64,000 nt of DNA, taken from positions 1 through 64,000 of the forward strand of contig JBKBLR010000006.1 in assembly GCA_046296195.1 (NCBI GenBank). The letters run 5' to 3'. The notes under the pieces are model-generated. The model was not told the origin of the DNA and did not search any database. It saw only the letters and a list, made by a program, of their open reading frames with translations. Positions 45,045-53,762 of this stretch are shown one piece after another (the first letter of the stretch is position 1; each line of letters starts with the position of its first letter). A program made the translations under genes and the position numbers. Origin of the DNA: Amphiplicatus sp046296195. Its GTDB lineage: Bacteria > Pseudomonadota > Alphaproteobacteria > Caulobacterales > Parvularculaceae.

Positions 45045-46691
45045 ATGACGATGGCGGATTCGAGATCGGCGGCGCGTGCGGCGCCGCACGCGGAGAAAGC
45101 GGCGCCCTGGTGGCGCGGCGCGACGATCTATCAGGTCTATCCGCGCAGCTTCAAGGATACGAACGGCGACGGCGTCGGCGACCTCAAAGGGTGCATCGAG
45201 GGGATCGACCACATCGCCTCGCTGGGCGTCGACGCGGTCTGGCTGTCGCCCTTCTTCACCTCGCCGATGCACGATTTCGGTTATGACGTCGCCGATTATC
45301 GCGGCGTCGACCCTCTGTTCGGCGATCTTGCTGATTTCGATGAATTTGTCCGGCGCGCCCACGCCAAGGGACTGAAGGTCATCATCGACCAGGTGTATTC
45401 GCACACCTCGGATCAGCACGCTTGGTTCCGGGAAAGCCGCCAGAGCCGCGATAATCCGAAGGCGGACTGGTATGTGTGGGCGGATCCAAAGCCCGACGGC
45501 TCGCCGCCGAACAATTGGATGTCGGTGTTCGGCGGCGGCGCATGGGAATGGGATGCGCGCCGGCGGCAATATTACTTCCATAATTTCCTCGTGCAGCAGC
45601 CGGACCTCAATCTCCATAACAAGGAGGTGCAGGACGCGATCCTCGACGTCGCCCGCTTCTGGCTCGCGCGCGGCGTCGACGGGTTCCGGCTCGACGCACT
45701 CAATTTCGCAATGCACGACCCGCACTTGCGCGACAATCCGCCGAAGAAGGTGTTTCGCCGCCCGCCGGGCCGGCCCTTCGACTTTCAGGAACAGCGCTAT
45801 CAGATGTCGCATCCCGACATCCCGAAGTTTCTCGAGCGCTTGCGCAGCGTGATCGACGAGTTTCCGGACCGCTTCACCGTCGCTGAAGTCGGCGGCGAGC
45901 GCGCTTTCGACGAGATGAAGCTGTTCACGACCGGCGATCGCCGCCTCAACACCGCTTACAGCTTCGATTTTCTTTACGCCCCGGCGCTGACGAAAGAGCT
46001 CATCGTCGAGACCGCAAAGCGCTGGCCGGAAGGCGGCGAATGGCCGTCCTGGGCTTTTTCCAATCACGACGCGCCGCGCGCGGTGAGCCGCTGGGCGGGC
46101 GCCTGTCCGCCGGACGCTTATAGCAAGCTGCTCGCTCTCCTGCTCGCAAGCCTGCGCGGAAACATCTTTCTTTATCAGGGCGAGGAGCTCGGGCTCCCGC
46201 AGGGCGAGGTGCCGTTCGAGCGGCTGAAAGATCCGGAAGCGATCGCCAATTGGCCGGCGACGCTCGGCCGCGACGGGGCAAGAACGCCGATGCCATGGCG
46301 CGAGCAGGCGGCGAACGCCGGGTTTTCGACGGCGGAGCCCTGGCTGCCGATCGACAAGAGCCACTTTCCGCGCGCGGTCGATCGCCAGAATCGCGATCAG
46401 GATTCGGTGCTGGCCTTCACGCGCCGCGTCATCGCGTTCCGTAAGGGCTCGCCGACGCTTCGCCTCGGCGCGCTCGACTTCCTGCCGGCGCCGAAAGACA
46501 TCGTCGCCTTCACGCGGCGCTTCAACGCCGAGGAAGCGCTTTGCGTCTTCAACATCGGAGACCAACCGGCCAACTGGGCGCCGGAAGGCGCCGGCTGGTC
46601 GATAGAAATCGAGACGAATACGGGTTCAGGCGCCCGCCCGCCGGAGACCCTCCCCGCCTGGTCCGGTTTTGTTGCGACAAAGCAGGCTTGA
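45045..46691 (+). CDS. Alpha-glucosidase / oligo-glucosidase (GH13, subfamily 23-like)
   Basis: 548 residues from the ATG at 45045; ATG 45051 is an alternative. There is no signal peptide, so it is probably cytoplasmic. IYQVYPRSFKDTNGDGVGDL is the oligo-1,6-glucosidase-type start. Region I reads DQVYSHTSDQH, II GFRLDALNF, III TVAEVGGE and IV FSNHDAPR. The family releases glucose from maltose, maltodextrins or isomaltose. Together with glucokinase this provides glucose-6-phosphate for the Entner-Doudoroff operon. It shares a transcript with the upstream amylase (17 bp spacing). Confidence 0.9.
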   Translation: MTMADSRSAARAAPHAEKAAPWWRGATIYQVYPRSFKDTNGDGVGDLKGCIEGIDHIASLGVDAVWLSPFFTSPMHDFGYDVADYRGVDPLFGDLADFDEFVRRAHAKGLKVIIDQVYSHTSDQHAWFRESRQSRDNPKADWYVWADPKPDGSPPNNWMSVFGGGAWEWDARRRQYYFHNFLVQQPDLNLHNKEVQDAILDVARFWLARGVDGFRLDALNFAMHDPHLRDNPPKKVFRRPPGRPFDFQEQRYQMSHPDIPKFLERLRSVIDEFPDRFTVAEVGGERAFDEMKLFTTGDRRLNTAYSFDFLYAPALTKELIVETAKRWPEGGEWPSWAFSNHDAPRAVSRWAGACPPDAYSKLLALLLASLRGNIFLYQGEELGLPQGEVPFERLKDPEAIANWPATLGRDGARTPMPWREQAANAGFSTAEPWLPIDKSHFPRAVDRQNRDQDSVLAFTRRVIAFRKGSPTLRLGALDFLPAPKDIVAFTRRFNAEEALCVFNIGDQPANWAPEGAGWSIEIETNTGSGARPPETLPAWSGFVATKQA

Positions 46692-46714
46692 GACGCCTTG
46701 CGCGCCGCTCGCCG

Positions 46715-46981
46715 TCATGCGCGGCGACTCGTCAGGGCGCGGATGAGTCCAACGAGGCTGATCGCCAGCCAGAAGAACTCGATGACGACGCTCGGCGGGT
46801 TCGGCCGGAAATAGAGAGAGACGAGAATGAGCAGCGCGCCGACGCCGTTGAGCGCCGGATAAAGCGGGCGCTTCACGTCCATGCGGCCCAACTGGCTGAG
46901 GCCGTAGGTGACGACGACGAGGCCGACGCCCGCATAGCCGAGGAGGTCAGGCGGGGTCAGGATCGATTGGGGACCGGTCAC
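46715..46981 (-). CDS. Small membrane protein, CBU_0592-like domain
   Basis: 88 residues with three hydrophobic segments (about 13-28, 43-58, 66-83). The pattern VTYGLSQLGRMD, then YPALNGVGALLILVSLYF, then FFWLAISLVGLIRAL, matches the small CBU_0592-like membrane domain. The function is unknown. Its ATG overlaps the lpd stop by 4 bp, so it is translated with the 2-oxoglutarate dehydrogenase operon as its last gene. It converges with the alpha-glucosidase gene after a 23 bp spacer. Confidence 0.7.
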   Translation of the reverse strand: MTGPQSILTPPDLLGYAGVGLVVVTYGLSQLGRMDVKRPLYPALNGVGALLILVSLYFRPNPPSVVIEFFWLAISLVGLIRALTSRRA

Positions 46982-48384
46982 GCCTGCATCGCCCAGCCTT
47001 CGACCGCCATCGCCGCCTGACGCACGGCTTCCGATCGGGTCGGGTGCGCGTGGCTCGTGCGCGCGATGTCTTCGGAGGCGCCGCCGAATTCGATGACCGA
47101 GACGATTTCAGCGATCAGCTCGCCCGCGCCGACGCCGACAATGTGGCCGCCGAGCACGCGGTCGGTTTTCGCGTCGGCGATGATCTTCACGAAACCGTCG
47201 GTTTCGTGATTGGTCTTGGCGCGGCTGTTGGCGAGGAACGGAAACTTGCCGACTTTGTAGGCGATGCCCGCCTTTTTAAGGTCTTCCTCGGTCTTGCCGA
47301 CGCTTGCAACCTCCGGCCAAGTATAAACGACATTCGGCGTCGCGTCGTAATTCACATGGCCCGCTTTTCCGGCGATGAGTTCGGCGCAGGCCGTGCCGTC
47401 ATCCTCCGCCTTGTGAGCGAGCATCGGCCCATGGATGACGTCGCCGATCGCCCAGAGCCCGGGCACGGACGTTCTGAAATGGTCGGTTTCGATGAAGCCG
47501 CGAGCGTCCATCTTGACGCCCAGCCGCTCGAGGCCGAGGCCCGCCGTGTAGGGGCGGCGCCCGATGGCGACAAGCACCGCATCCGCCTCGATCGTCTCCG
47601 CAGCGCCGCCCGCCGCCGGTTCGACCGCGACCTTGAGGCCCGCTTTCGATTTCTCGACGCCCGTCACCTTCGAGGACAGTTTGAACGCCATCCCCTGCTT
47701 GGCGAGGAGGCGCTGGAATTGTTTCGACACCTCGCCGTCCATGGTCGGCAGGATGCGGTCGAGAAACTCGATGACCGTCACCCGGCTCCCGAGCCGGCGC
47801 CAGACGGACCCGAGTTCCAATCCGATGACGCCGCCGCCGATGACGACAAGGTGCTTTGGCGGGGATTCAAATTCGAGCGCGCCGGTCGAGGAGACGATGC
47901 GCTTTTCATCGATGTCGACGCCCTTGAGGGGCGTTACGTCCGAGCCGGTGGCGATGATGATGTTCTTCGCGCTGTAATCGGCCGTTTTCCCGTCCGCGGC
48001 GGTCACTCGGACCTTGCCCGGCGCAACGATCTCCCCGGCGCCGTAGATCACTTCCGCCTTGTTCTTCTTCATCAGGAATTCGACGCCCTTCGTCAGGCCC
48101 TCGACCGCGTCGTCCTTCTGTTTCAGCATCGCCTTGAGATCGAGGCTCACGCCGCCGGTCTTGATGCCGAGCGTTTCGAATTGGGTCTGCGCGGCTTCAT
48201 AGAGTTCAGAGGCGTGAAGGAGCGCCTTTGACGGAATGCACCCGACATTGAGGCACGTCCCGCCGAGCTTCTTCGTCTCGCGCTTCTCGATGATCGCGGT
48301 TTTGAGGCCGAGCTGGCCGGCGCGGATCGCCGCATTATAGCCGCCAGGCCCGGCGCCGATGATGATGAGGTCGTAGGACGCCAT
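46978..48384 (-). CDS. lpd: Dihydrolipoyl dehydrogenase (E3)
   Basis: 468 residues. FAD site GAGPGGYNAAIRAGQLG is at the N-terminus. The redox-active disulfide is in GGTCLNVGCIPSKALLH near 41-57. NAD-binding VVIGGGVIGLELGSVW is near 178. The C-terminal His-Glu dyad lies in SHAHPTRSEAVRQAA. It reoxidises dihydrolipoamide on SucB. It lies 6 bp after sucB, as expected for the E3 of the 2-oxoglutarate dehydrogenase complex, and may also serve other lipoyl complexes. Confidence 0.95.
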   Translation of the reverse strand: MASYDLIIIGAGPGGYNAAIRAGQLGLKTAIIEKRETKKLGGTCLNVGCIPSKALLHASELYEAAQTQFETLGIKTGGVSLDLKAMLKQKDDAVEGLTKGVEFLMKKNKAEVIYGAGEIVAPGKVRVTAADGKTADYSAKNIIIATGSDVTPLKGVDIDEKRIVSSTGALEFESPPKHLVVIGGGVIGLELGSVWRRLGSRVTVIEFLDRILPTMDGEVSKQFQRLLAKQGMAFKLSSKVTGVEKSKAGLKVAVEPAAGGAAETIEADAVLVAIGRRPYTAGLGLERLGVKMDARGFIETDHFRTSVPGLWAIGDVIHGPMLAHKAEDDGTACAELIAGKAGHVNYDATPNVVYTWPEVASVGKTEEDLKKAGIAYKVGKFPFLANSRAKTNHETDGFVKIIADAKTDRVLGGHIVGVGAGELIAEIVSVIEFGGASEDIARTSHAHPTRSEAVRQAAMAVEGWAMQA

Positions 48385-48390
48385 GACGCC

Positions 48391-49575
48391 TCAAAGATCC
48401 AGCATGAGGCGCTGCGGGTCTTCAAGGTTCTCCTTTACGCGCACGAGGAAGGTGACCGCGCCTTTGCCGTCGACGATGCGGTGATCGTAGGACAGCGCGA
48501 GATACATCATCGGGCGGATGACGATCTGTCCGCCGCGAACCATCGGGCGCTCTTCAATTCGGTGCATGCCGAGCACGCCAGACTGCGGCGGATTGAGGAT
48601 CGGCGTCGACATCAGCGAGCCGTAAACGCCGCCATTGGTGATTGTGAAGGTGCCGCCCTGCATCTCCTCGAGCTTCAACTGTCCGTCGCGCGCGCGGCGG
48701 CCGAAATCTCCGATCGCCTTTTCAATGTCGGCGAGCGACAGGTGATCGGCGTCGCGCAGCACCGGCACGACGAGGCCGCGGTCGGTTCCGACGGCGATGC
48801 CGATGTCGTAATGGTTTTTATAGATGATGTCTTCGCCGGCGATTTCGGCGTTGACGTCGGGAATTTCCTTCAGCGCTTGCACGCAGGCCTTCACGAAGAA
48901 GGACATGAAGCCGAGCTTGACGCCGTGCTTTTTCTCGAAAAGGTCCTTGTAGGAACCGCGAAGCGCCATCACCGCCGTCATGTCGACGTCGTTGAAGGTC
49001 GTCAGCATCGCCGCTGTTTCCTGCGCCTCTTTGAGGCGCCGGGCGATCGTCTGGCGCAGGCGCGTCATCTTCACGCGTTCCTCGCGCGGACCGGCGTCAC
49101 GCGGAGGCTTGGGCGCTTCAGGCGCTTTCGCCTTCGGCGCGGCCGCCGCCTCAAGCACGTCGCCCTTCGTGACGCGCCCGTCCTTGCCGGTGCCTTTCAC
49201 CGTTGACACATCGACGCCGGTTTCCGCCGCGGCGCGGCGCGGCGCCGGGCTCAAGGGCGGCTCCGCCTTTGCCGAAGGCGCAGGCTTCACGGGTTCGGCT
49301 TTGGCAGCCGGCTTGGCGGCCGGTTTGGCTGCGCCGTTCCCCTCGCCGATCCGTCCGAGCACGGCGTCGAGCCCGACCGTGTCGCCTGCTTTCGCGGTGA
49401 TTTCGGCGAGGACGCCCGCCGCCGGCGCCGGCACTTCGACCGAGACCTTGTCAGTCTCCAGTTCGACCAGCGGCTCATCCGCGGCGACGCTGTCGCCGAC
49501 ATTTTTCAGCCAGCGCCCGACGGTCGCTTCGGAAACGGATTCGCCGAGGGTCGGCACGCGGATTTCGGTCGCCAT
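48391..49575 (-). CDS. sucB: 2-oxoglutarate dehydrogenase E2, dihydrolipoyl succinyltransferase
   Basis: 394 residues. The N-terminal lipoyl domain has the lipoylated Lys in VELETDKVSVEV near 42. An Ala/Pro/Lys-rich linker follows (about 80-115), then a peripheral-subunit-binding domain (AAETGVDVSTVKGTGKDGRV). The catalytic domain contains LTTFNDVDMTAVM and the terminal active-site motif SYDHRIVDGKGAV. It transfers the succinyl group to CoA and forms the core of the complex. It is separated from sucA by 78 bp holding a small hairpin. Confidence 0.95.
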   Translation of the reverse strand: MATEIRVPTLGESVSEATVGRWLKNVGDSVAADEPLVELETDKVSVEVPAPAAGVLAEITAKAGDTVGLDAVLGRIGEGNGAAKPAAKPAAKAEPVKPAPSAKAEPPLSPAPRRAAAETGVDVSTVKGTGKDGRVTKGDVLEAAAAPKAKAPEAPKPPRDAGPREERVKMTRLRQTIARRLKEAQETAAMLTTFNDVDMTAVMALRGSYKDLFEKKHGVKLGFMSFFVKACVQALKEIPDVNAEIAGEDIIYKNHYDIGIAVGTDRGLVVPVLRDADHLSLADIEKAIGDFGRRARDGQLKLEEMQGGTFTITNGGVYGSLMSTPILNPPQSGVLGMHRIEERPMVRGGQIVIRPMMYLALSYDHRIVDGKGAVTFLVRVKENLEDPQRLMLDL

Positions 49576-49600
49576 GGGGTGGACTGCTCCGGATCAAGGC

Positions 49601-49617
49601 GCGGCCCGAAGGGCCGC
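49601..49617. repeat. Short hairpin between sucA and sucB
   Basis: GCGGCCC-GAA-GGGCCGC forms a seven-pair stem in the sucA-sucB spacer. A T-rich run follows only on the plus strand, whereas the genes are on the minus strand. It is therefore not a classical terminator for sucA and may instead affect mRNA stability or processing. Confidence 0.45.
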
Positions 49618-49653
49618 TTCTTTTCTATGCAATACGCGCGAGGTGCGACGCGC

Positions 49654-52614
49654 TCAAGCGAACGCTTCGTTCAACAGATCCTCAAGTTCCTGCTTGTGGC
49701 GGCTCATGAGGCCGGTCGCGGGCGAGGCGCTTGCAGGACGCCCGACATAACGGGCGCGCTTCGTCTTTGCGCCTACCTGGCTGAGCGTCCATTCGAGATT
49801 GGGGTCCATGAAAAACCAGGCGCCCATGTTTTTCGGCTCTTCCTGGCACCAGACCATGTCCGCCTTCGAAAAGCGCTTCAGCTCATTGATGAGCGAATGG
49901 GCCGGATAGGGATAGAACTGCTCGACGCGGAGAAGATAGACGTCGCTGATCCCGCGCTTCTCCCGCTCTTCGAGGAGGTCGTAATAAACCTTGCCCGAAC
50001 ACAGGATGACGCGGCGGATCTTGTCATCGCTCAAAAGCTGGACGGTCGAGCCCGGCCTCGTCTCGGCGTCGTCCCAGAGCACGCGGTGGAAGGACGATCC
50101 CGGCCCCATTTCCTTCAGCGTCGAGACCGCGCGCTTGTGGCGCAGGAGCGATTTCGGCGTCATCAGGATGAGCGGCTTGCGGAAATTACGCCGCATCTGG
50201 CGGCGCAGGATGTGAAAATAGTTCGCCGGCGTGGTGCAGTTCGCAACCTGCATGTTGTCCTGCGCGCAAAGCTGCAGGAAGCGTTCGAGGCGCGCAGAGG
50301 AATGTTCCGGTCCCTGCCCTTCATAGCCGTGCGGCAGAAGGCACACCAGGCCCGACATCCTCAGCCATTTCCTCTCGCCCGAAGACAGGAACTGGTCGAA
50401 GATGACCTGCGCGCCGTTGGCGAAGTCGCCGAACTGCGCCTCCCAAAGCACGAGAAACTTCGGATTGGCGAGCGAATAGCCATATTCGAAGCCGAGGACC
50501 GCGAATTCCGAAAGGCTTGAATCGTGCACCTCGAACGTCGCCTTCGCGCCTTTGAGGTGATTGAGCGGAGTAAAGGTCTTCTCAGTCTCCTGATCGATGA
50601 AGACGGCGTGGCGCTGCGAGAAGGTGCCGCGGCGGCTGTCCTGCCCTGAAAGCCGGACGCCGAAGCCTTCAAGCACGAGGCTGCCGAAAGCGAGCGCCTC
50701 GGCGGTCGCCCAGTCGATGTCCGCGCCCTTGTCGACGACGCTCGCGCGCCGCTCGTCGAGCACGCGTTGCAGCGTCTTGTGAACCTTGAAACCCTCGGGA
50801 TAGGAGGTGATGCGTTCGCCGATCCTCTTCAGCGTGTCGATTTCGACCGCCGTGTCGCCGCGGCGGTCGTCGTCCATCGGCGGCACGAAGCCGGACCATT
50901 GCCCGTCGAGCCAGTCGGCCTTGTTCGGCTTGAAGCCCTTGGCGGCCTCGAATTCATCCTCGAGCCGCTTTCTGAAGCGCTGGCGCTCGGCCTCCGCAAA
51001 GCCCGGTTCGATCACGCCCTCGGCCTCGAGGCGGGCGGCGTAAATCTCGCGCGTCGTCTTATGCGCGCGGATTTTTCGATACATCACCGGCTGGGTGAAG
51101 CTCGGCTCGTCGCCCTCATTGTGGCCGAACCGGCGATAGCAGAACATGTCGATGACGACGTCGAGCCCGAATTTCTGCCGAAACTCGGTCGCAACCTTCG
51201 CCGCATAGACGACCGCCTCCGGGTCGTCGCCGTTCACATGGAAGATCGGCGCCTGCACCATTTTCGCGACGTCGGAAGGATAGGGCGAGGAGCGCGAGAA
51301 TTTCGGCGCCGTCGTGAAGCCGATCTGGTTGTTGACGATGAAATGCACCGCGCCGCCGGCGCGATAACCCTTTAGTCCCGAAAAGCCGAGGCATTCGGCG
51401 ACGACGCCCTGCCCGGCGAAGGCCGCATCGCCATGGAGGAGGAGCGGCATCACATGCGTGCGCGGCGTTTCAAGCTCGCCCGCGTCGATGCGGTCCTGCT
51501 TGGAGCGCGCCTTCCCGAGCACGACAGGATCGACCGCCTCGAGATGCGAAGGGTTCGCCGTCAGGGACAGATGCACCTTGTTGCCGTCGAATTCCCGGTC
51601 CGACGAGGCGCCAAGATGATATTTGACGTCGCCCGATCCGCCGACTTCGTCAGGCGTGATCGATCCGCCCGAGAACTCATGGAAGATATGAAAATAGGGC
51701 TTGCCCATCACCGCGGCGAGCACGTTGAGGCGGCCACGGTGCGGCATGCCGATGACGATTTCCTTCACGCCGAGCGCGCCGCCGCGCTTGATGATCTGCT
51801 CCAGCGCCGGAACCATCGCTTCCCCGCCGTCGAGGCCGAAGCGCTTCGTTCCGGTATATTTCGCATGAAGGAAGTTCTCGAAGCCCTCCGCCTCGGTGAG
51901 CTTGTTGAGGATCGCGCGCTTGCCTTCGGGCGTGAACTGGATCTCTTTGTCCTTGCCTTCGATGCGCTGCTGGATCCACGATTTTTGCTCAGGATCGGAG
52001 ATGTGCATGAACTCGACGGCGAAGGTCCCGCAATAGGTGCGGCGCAAGATGTCGAGAATCTCCCGCAGCGTCGCGGTCTCAAGGCCGAGGACGTGGTCGA
52101 TATAGATCGGCCTGTCCATGTCGGCGTCGGTGAAGCCATAGGTCGCCGGATCGAGCTCGGGGTGCAGCTTCTTCTTCGTCTGCTGCAGCGGATCGAGATC
52201 GGCGATGAGGTGCCCGCGAATGCGGTAGGCGCGGATGAGCATCAACGCGCTCAAGGAATCGCGCGTCTCGCGCCTGACGCTCGCTGCATCAGCGCCAGGC
52301 TTTCTCGCTTCGATCTTCGCCGCCACCATTTTCTCGGCGACCGGCCAGTCGCCGTCGAGCGCGGCGGTCAGCTCCCCGTTCGGCTTTGGCGGCCAGTCGG
52401 CGCGCGCCCAGCTCGGCCCCTGCGGCGCCTGGCTCTCCCCGAGGCCTTCGAAAAACCCCCGCCAGTCGGGGCCAACCGACCCCGGATCCCGAAGATAGCG
52501 CTCATAGTGCGCCTCTATGAATCGGGCGTTGGCGCCGGAAAGGAAAGTCATGGTCGGGCTTGCCGGGCTGGCTGCCGCCGCCCCGGGCTCTGGGACGTCA
52601 CCTTCTTTGGGCAT
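49654..52614 (-). CDS. sucA: 2-oxoglutarate dehydrogenase E1 component
   Basis: 986 residues from MPKEGDVPEPG; ATG 52551 (MTFLSGANARFIE) is an alternative. The N-terminus with FLSGANARFIEAHYERYLRD is typical of SucA. TPP-binding and active-site segments are visible in VIGMPHRGRLNVLA, HLGASSDREFDG, NPSHLEAVDPVV and CYRRFGHNEGDEPSFTQP. The C-terminal transketolase domain includes FEVHDSSLSEFAVLGFEYGY. It decarboxylates 2-oxoglutarate in the TCA cycle. It lies 122 bp downstream of sucD; that spacer contains a weak inverted repeat (GGCTGT...ACAGCC). Confidence 0.95.
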   Translation of the reverse strand: MPKEGDVPEPGAAAASPASPTMTFLSGANARFIEAHYERYLRDPGSVGPDWRGFFEGLGESQAPQGPSWARADWPPKPNGELTAALDGDWPVAEKMVAAKIEARKPGADAASVRRETRDSLSALMLIRAYRIRGHLIADLDPLQQTKKKLHPELDPATYGFTDADMDRPIYIDHVLGLETATLREILDILRRTYCGTFAVEFMHISDPEQKSWIQQRIEGKDKEIQFTPEGKRAILNKLTEAEGFENFLHAKYTGTKRFGLDGGEAMVPALEQIIKRGGALGVKEIVIGMPHRGRLNVLAAVMGKPYFHIFHEFSGGSITPDEVGGSGDVKYHLGASSDREFDGNKVHLSLTANPSHLEAVDPVVLGKARSKQDRIDAGELETPRTHVMPLLLHGDAAFAGQGVVAECLGFSGLKGYRAGGAVHFIVNNQIGFTTAPKFSRSSPYPSDVAKMVQAPIFHVNGDDPEAVVYAAKVATEFRQKFGLDVVIDMFCYRRFGHNEGDEPSFTQPVMYRKIRAHKTTREIYAARLEAEGVIEPGFAEAERQRFRKRLEDEFEAAKGFKPNKADWLDGQWSGFVPPMDDDRRGDTAVEIDTLKRIGERITSYPEGFKVHKTLQRVLDERRASVVDKGADIDWATAEALAFGSLVLEGFGVRLSGQDSRRGTFSQRHAVFIDQETEKTFTPLNHLKGAKATFEVHDSSLSEFAVLGFEYGYSLANPKFLVLWEAQFGDFANGAQVIFDQFLSSGERKWLRMSGLVCLLPHGYEGQGPEHSSARLERFLQLCAQDNMQVANCTTPANYFHILRRQMRRNFRKPLILMTPKSLLRHKRAVSTLKEMGPGSSFHRVLWDDAETRPGSTVQLLSDDKIRRVILCSGKVYYDLLEEREKRGISDVYLLRVEQFYPYPAHSLINELKRFSKADMVWCQEEPKNMGAWFFMDPNLEWTLSQVGAKTKRARYVGRPASASPATGLMSRHKQELEDLLNEAFA

Positions 52615-52736
52615 CGCTGAAGTCCGCTGGGGCGCATGGGGCTGCCACCCCAGGCGCGGAATCAAGGTCGGGCTGTACTTACGACAGCCGCGTTACGATT
52701 CAATGGCCGGGAGACCGATTCCGGCACCGGCCTTGG

Positions 52737-53636
52737 TCATTTCCGCAGGATTTCGACGAGGGTCCGTCCCATCGAAGCCGGGGTCGGGGCGACGGCGATG
52801 CCGGCCCGCTTCATGGCGTCTATTTTCGCCGCCGCGGTGTCGTTCTGCCCGGAGACGAGCGCCCCGGCGTGGCCCATGCGGCGGCCCGGCGGCGCCGTCA
52901 CGCCGGCGATGAAGCCGACGGTCGGCTTCTTGACCTTGTTCCGGGCGAGGAACTCCGCCGCATCGGCCTCGGCCGAGCCGCCGATCTCGCCGATCATGAT
53001 GATCGAATGAGTGTCGTCGTCGGCGAGGAACATCTCGAGGACGTCGATGAAGTCCGTCCCCTTCACCGGGTCGCCGCCGATGCCGACGCAGGTCGACTGG
53101 CCTAGCCCGGCCATCGTCGTCTGATGGACGGCCTCATAGGTGAGCGTGCCGGAACGCGAGACGATGCCGACATGGCCGTCGCGGTGGATATGGCCGGGCA
53201 TGATGCCGATCTTGCATTCGCCGGGGGTGATAACGCCCGGGCAGTTGGGGCCGACGAGACGGGATTTCGAGCCGTCGAGCGCGCGCTTGACCTTCACCAT
53301 GTCGAGCACCGGAATGCCCTCCGTGATGCAGATGATGAGTGGCACCTCAGCGGCGATCGCCTCAAGGATCGAATCGGCCGCGAAGGGCGGCGGCACATAG
53401 ATGACGCTGGCGTCAGCGCCGAATTTCGCCTTGGCCTCGGCGACCGTGTCGCAGACTGGCAGGGTCTTGCCCTTGGCCGCGCCGCCGCCTTCCCACACCG
53501 AACCGCCCTTACCCGGCGTCACGCCGGCGGTCATCCGCGTGCCATAGGCGATCGCCTGTTCGGTGTGAAAGGTTCCTTGGCTGCCGGTAAGGCCCTGGCA
53601 GATCACGCGGGTCGATTTGTCAATGAGAATGGCCAT
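52737..53636 (-). CDS. sucD: Succinyl-CoA synthetase alpha subunit
   Basis: 299 residues. The CoA-binding domain starts with STRVICQGLTGSQGTFHTEQAI. The phosphohistidine loop GRRMGHAGALVSG is near 245-257, and LVGPNCPGVITPGECKIGIMP is typical of the alpha subunit. It interconverts succinyl-CoA and succinate with nucleotide triphosphate formation. The enzyme needs the beta subunit SucC, whose gene normally lies immediately upstream. Here the upstream neighbour is a divergent outer-membrane enzyme gene, so sucC must be elsewhere in the genome. Confidence 0.95.
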   Translation of the reverse strand: MAILIDKSTRVICQGLTGSQGTFHTEQAIAYGTRMTAGVTPGKGGSVWEGGGAAKGKTLPVCDTVAEAKAKFGADASVIYVPPPFAADSILEAIAAEVPLIICITEGIPVLDMVKVKRALDGSKSRLVGPNCPGVITPGECKIGIMPGHIHRDGHVGIVSRSGTLTYEAVHQTTMAGLGQSTCVGIGGDPVKGTDFIDVLEMFLADDDTHSIIMIGEIGGSAEADAAEFLARNKVKKPTVGFIAGVTAPPGRRMGHAGALVSGQNDTAAAKIDAMKRAGIAVAPTPASMGRTLVEILRK

Positions 53637-53762
53637 GGGGGGTCTGTTGCGAACGCGAAGGGGTGGGAGGGCTCATAACCGCGCACGGACAGCGCGGCAA
53701 CTGTGGTCCGCCGGACGGGCGGCCGTGACGAAGTTGAAAGGAAAGACGGGATACACAGCACC

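Noticed and set aside
44730..46565. Long minus-strand open frame opposite the GH13 enzymes
   Set aside because: Shadow of the amylase and alpha-glucosidase genes; no ribosome site or domain.
49601..49625. Hairpin plus T-run as terminator of sucA
   Set aside because: The T-run is on the plus strand, whereas sucA and sucB are read from the minus strand.
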